Positions 63,310 through 64,000 of a stretch of 64,000 nucleotides of DNA are shown here, piece by piece (position 1 is the stretch's first letter; every line of letters begins with the position of its first letter). Below the pieces are notes generated by a model, which was given only the letters and a program-made list of their open reading frames with translations, made no database searches and was not told where the DNA came from. The DNA comes from G963666535 sp963666535 (GTDB lineage Bacteria; Bacillota; Clostridia; Oscillospirales; Oscillospiraceae): the NCBI GenBank assembly GCA_963666535.1, contig OY762913.1, positions 2,046,001-2,110,000 on the forward strand, given 5' to 3'. The position numbers were made by a program, and so were the translations under genes.

Positions 63310-64000
63310 TTATTCCTGCAGGGACGGTTCCGCTACCTTAGTCAAATTCAGCTTTTTTTCGTATTCCAGAAAGCGAAACGATAACTCGAAGTACAGCAGC
63401 ATGTCGGTGTCAGCCAGACTGATGTCCAAAACTTCCTCAATCTTTTTGATGTGGTAGATCATGGAATTTCTATGAAGATGGACGGCAGCAGCCGTCTGGG
63501 TGATGTTTCTGGCGTTTTTCAAGTAGGCGTACAGGCTTTCGGTAAAGGATGTGTTGTGCTCCCTGTCATATTCCAGCAAATACAAAAGCTTGGGATGGCA
63601 TAGCTTTTGCAGGTCCTCTCCCTTGGAGCATATCTCGGCAATATGGTAAATAGCCAAGTCGTCGTATTTGCACATCACCAGTTCCTGATTCATTTGGTAG
63701 CCGAGCTTTAACGCCTCAACTGCCTGAAAATAGTGTTTTCTGACTTCATTCATTTTTTGAAAGCGGCGACTGATGCCACAGCGGGCGTGGTAATAGCACG
63801 CAAATTTTTCAAGCTTTTCAAAGTCACTTTCCATTGCCCCGCTATGACTACTGTAGCTTTTGAACAGGATAATATACTCTTTAAACACCAACGCTTTACT
63901 GTTTGGGATCAGCTTTTCCAAATAATCACAAATAAACGTATACGAGGACTTCCGCTCGTCAATCTCGGTAATATCCACAGCAGTCACGTATTGGCAGTCT
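63310..64000 (-). CDS. PucR/CdaR-type regulator, C-terminal part
   Basis: The frame is open to the window edge, so the N-terminus is missing; about 228 residues are seen. The C-terminal helix-turn-helix is typical of the PucR/CdaR group: LYAYLKNARNITQTAAAVHLHRNSMIYHIKKIEEVLDISL, followed by the helical LLYFELSFRFLEYEKK. The central part resembles the GGDEF-like CdaR region. It is followed by the two aldehyde dehydrogenase genes on the same strand, which it probably activates in response to a metabolite. Confidence 0.85.
   Translation of the reverse strand, partial: DCQYVTAVDITEIDERKSSYTFICDYLEKLIPNSKALVFKEYIILFKSYSSHSGAMESDFEKLEKFACYYHARCGISRRFQKMNEVRKHYFQAVEALKLGYQMNQELVMCKYDDLAIYHIAEICSKGEDLQKLCHPKLLYLLEYDREHNTSFTESLYAYLKNARNITQTAAAVHLHRNSMIYHIKKIEEVLDISLADTDMLLYFELSFRFLEYEKKLNLTKVAEPSLQE

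Overview
The window looks like a chromosomal segment of a spore-forming, anaerobic member of the Clostridia, probably Oscillospirales/Ruminococcaceae-like. This rests on content: spoVAD/spoVAE, a clostridial dgt-dnaG-rpoD cluster, addB/addA, an acyl-ACP thioesterase, a two-subunit [FeFe] hydrogenase and frequent TTG/GTG starts. The core is GC-rich. The stretch from about 31.5 to 55.4 kb is visibly more AT-rich and ends next to a tRNA-Ala gene, so I read it as an accessory island. Taxonomy is inferred from gene content only.

1-10.9 kb (+ strand) is one long catabolic operon: DMT permease (partial), MmgE/PrpD protein, a TauABC/NMT1-type ABC importer with two different permeases and a lipoprotein receptor, a TudS-like putative desulfidase, a PreA-like dihydropyrimidine dehydrogenase with a C-terminal ferredoxin domain, a dihydropyrimidinase/allantoinase-type amidohydrolase, an M20 N-carbamoyl amidohydrolase and a nitrilase-family amidohydrolase. 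Together they suggest import and reductive ring-opening of a pyrimidine-like, possibly thiolated, heterocycle. The PreA-like enzyme lacks the canonical catalytic Cys.

11-31.5 kb is mainly housekeeping: rpoD, dnaG, dgt, yigZ, a GNAT, hflX, a flavin reductase, rpmE, addA, a VOC protein, addB, a radical SAM protein with a TetR regulator, an acyl-ACP thioesterase, a zinc-ribbon protein, spoVAD and spoVAE.

31.5-55.4 kb is accessory. It holds DegV and an Asp/Glu racemase-family protein, then a TetR regulator facing an MBL hydrolase-MATE operon across a symmetric operator/promoter. A c-di-GMP-I-type riboswitch follows, then a two-component system facing a LanFEG-type ABC exporter (lantibiotic/CAMP resistance type) and a possible 21-codon peptide gene. 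Next is a BlaI/M56-controlled ABC-lipoprotein cluster whose last gene fuses a permease to a lipoprotein, then a decayed LCP/sigma pair and a second c-di-GMP-I-type riboswitch. A decayed serine-recombinase transposon and tRNA-Ala(GGC) end the island.

55.4-64 kb (- strand) carries an [FeFe] hydrogenase with a NuoF-tail/GltD-like partner, and a tandem pair of aldehyde dehydrogenases behind a PucR/CdaR-type regulator that runs off the window edge.
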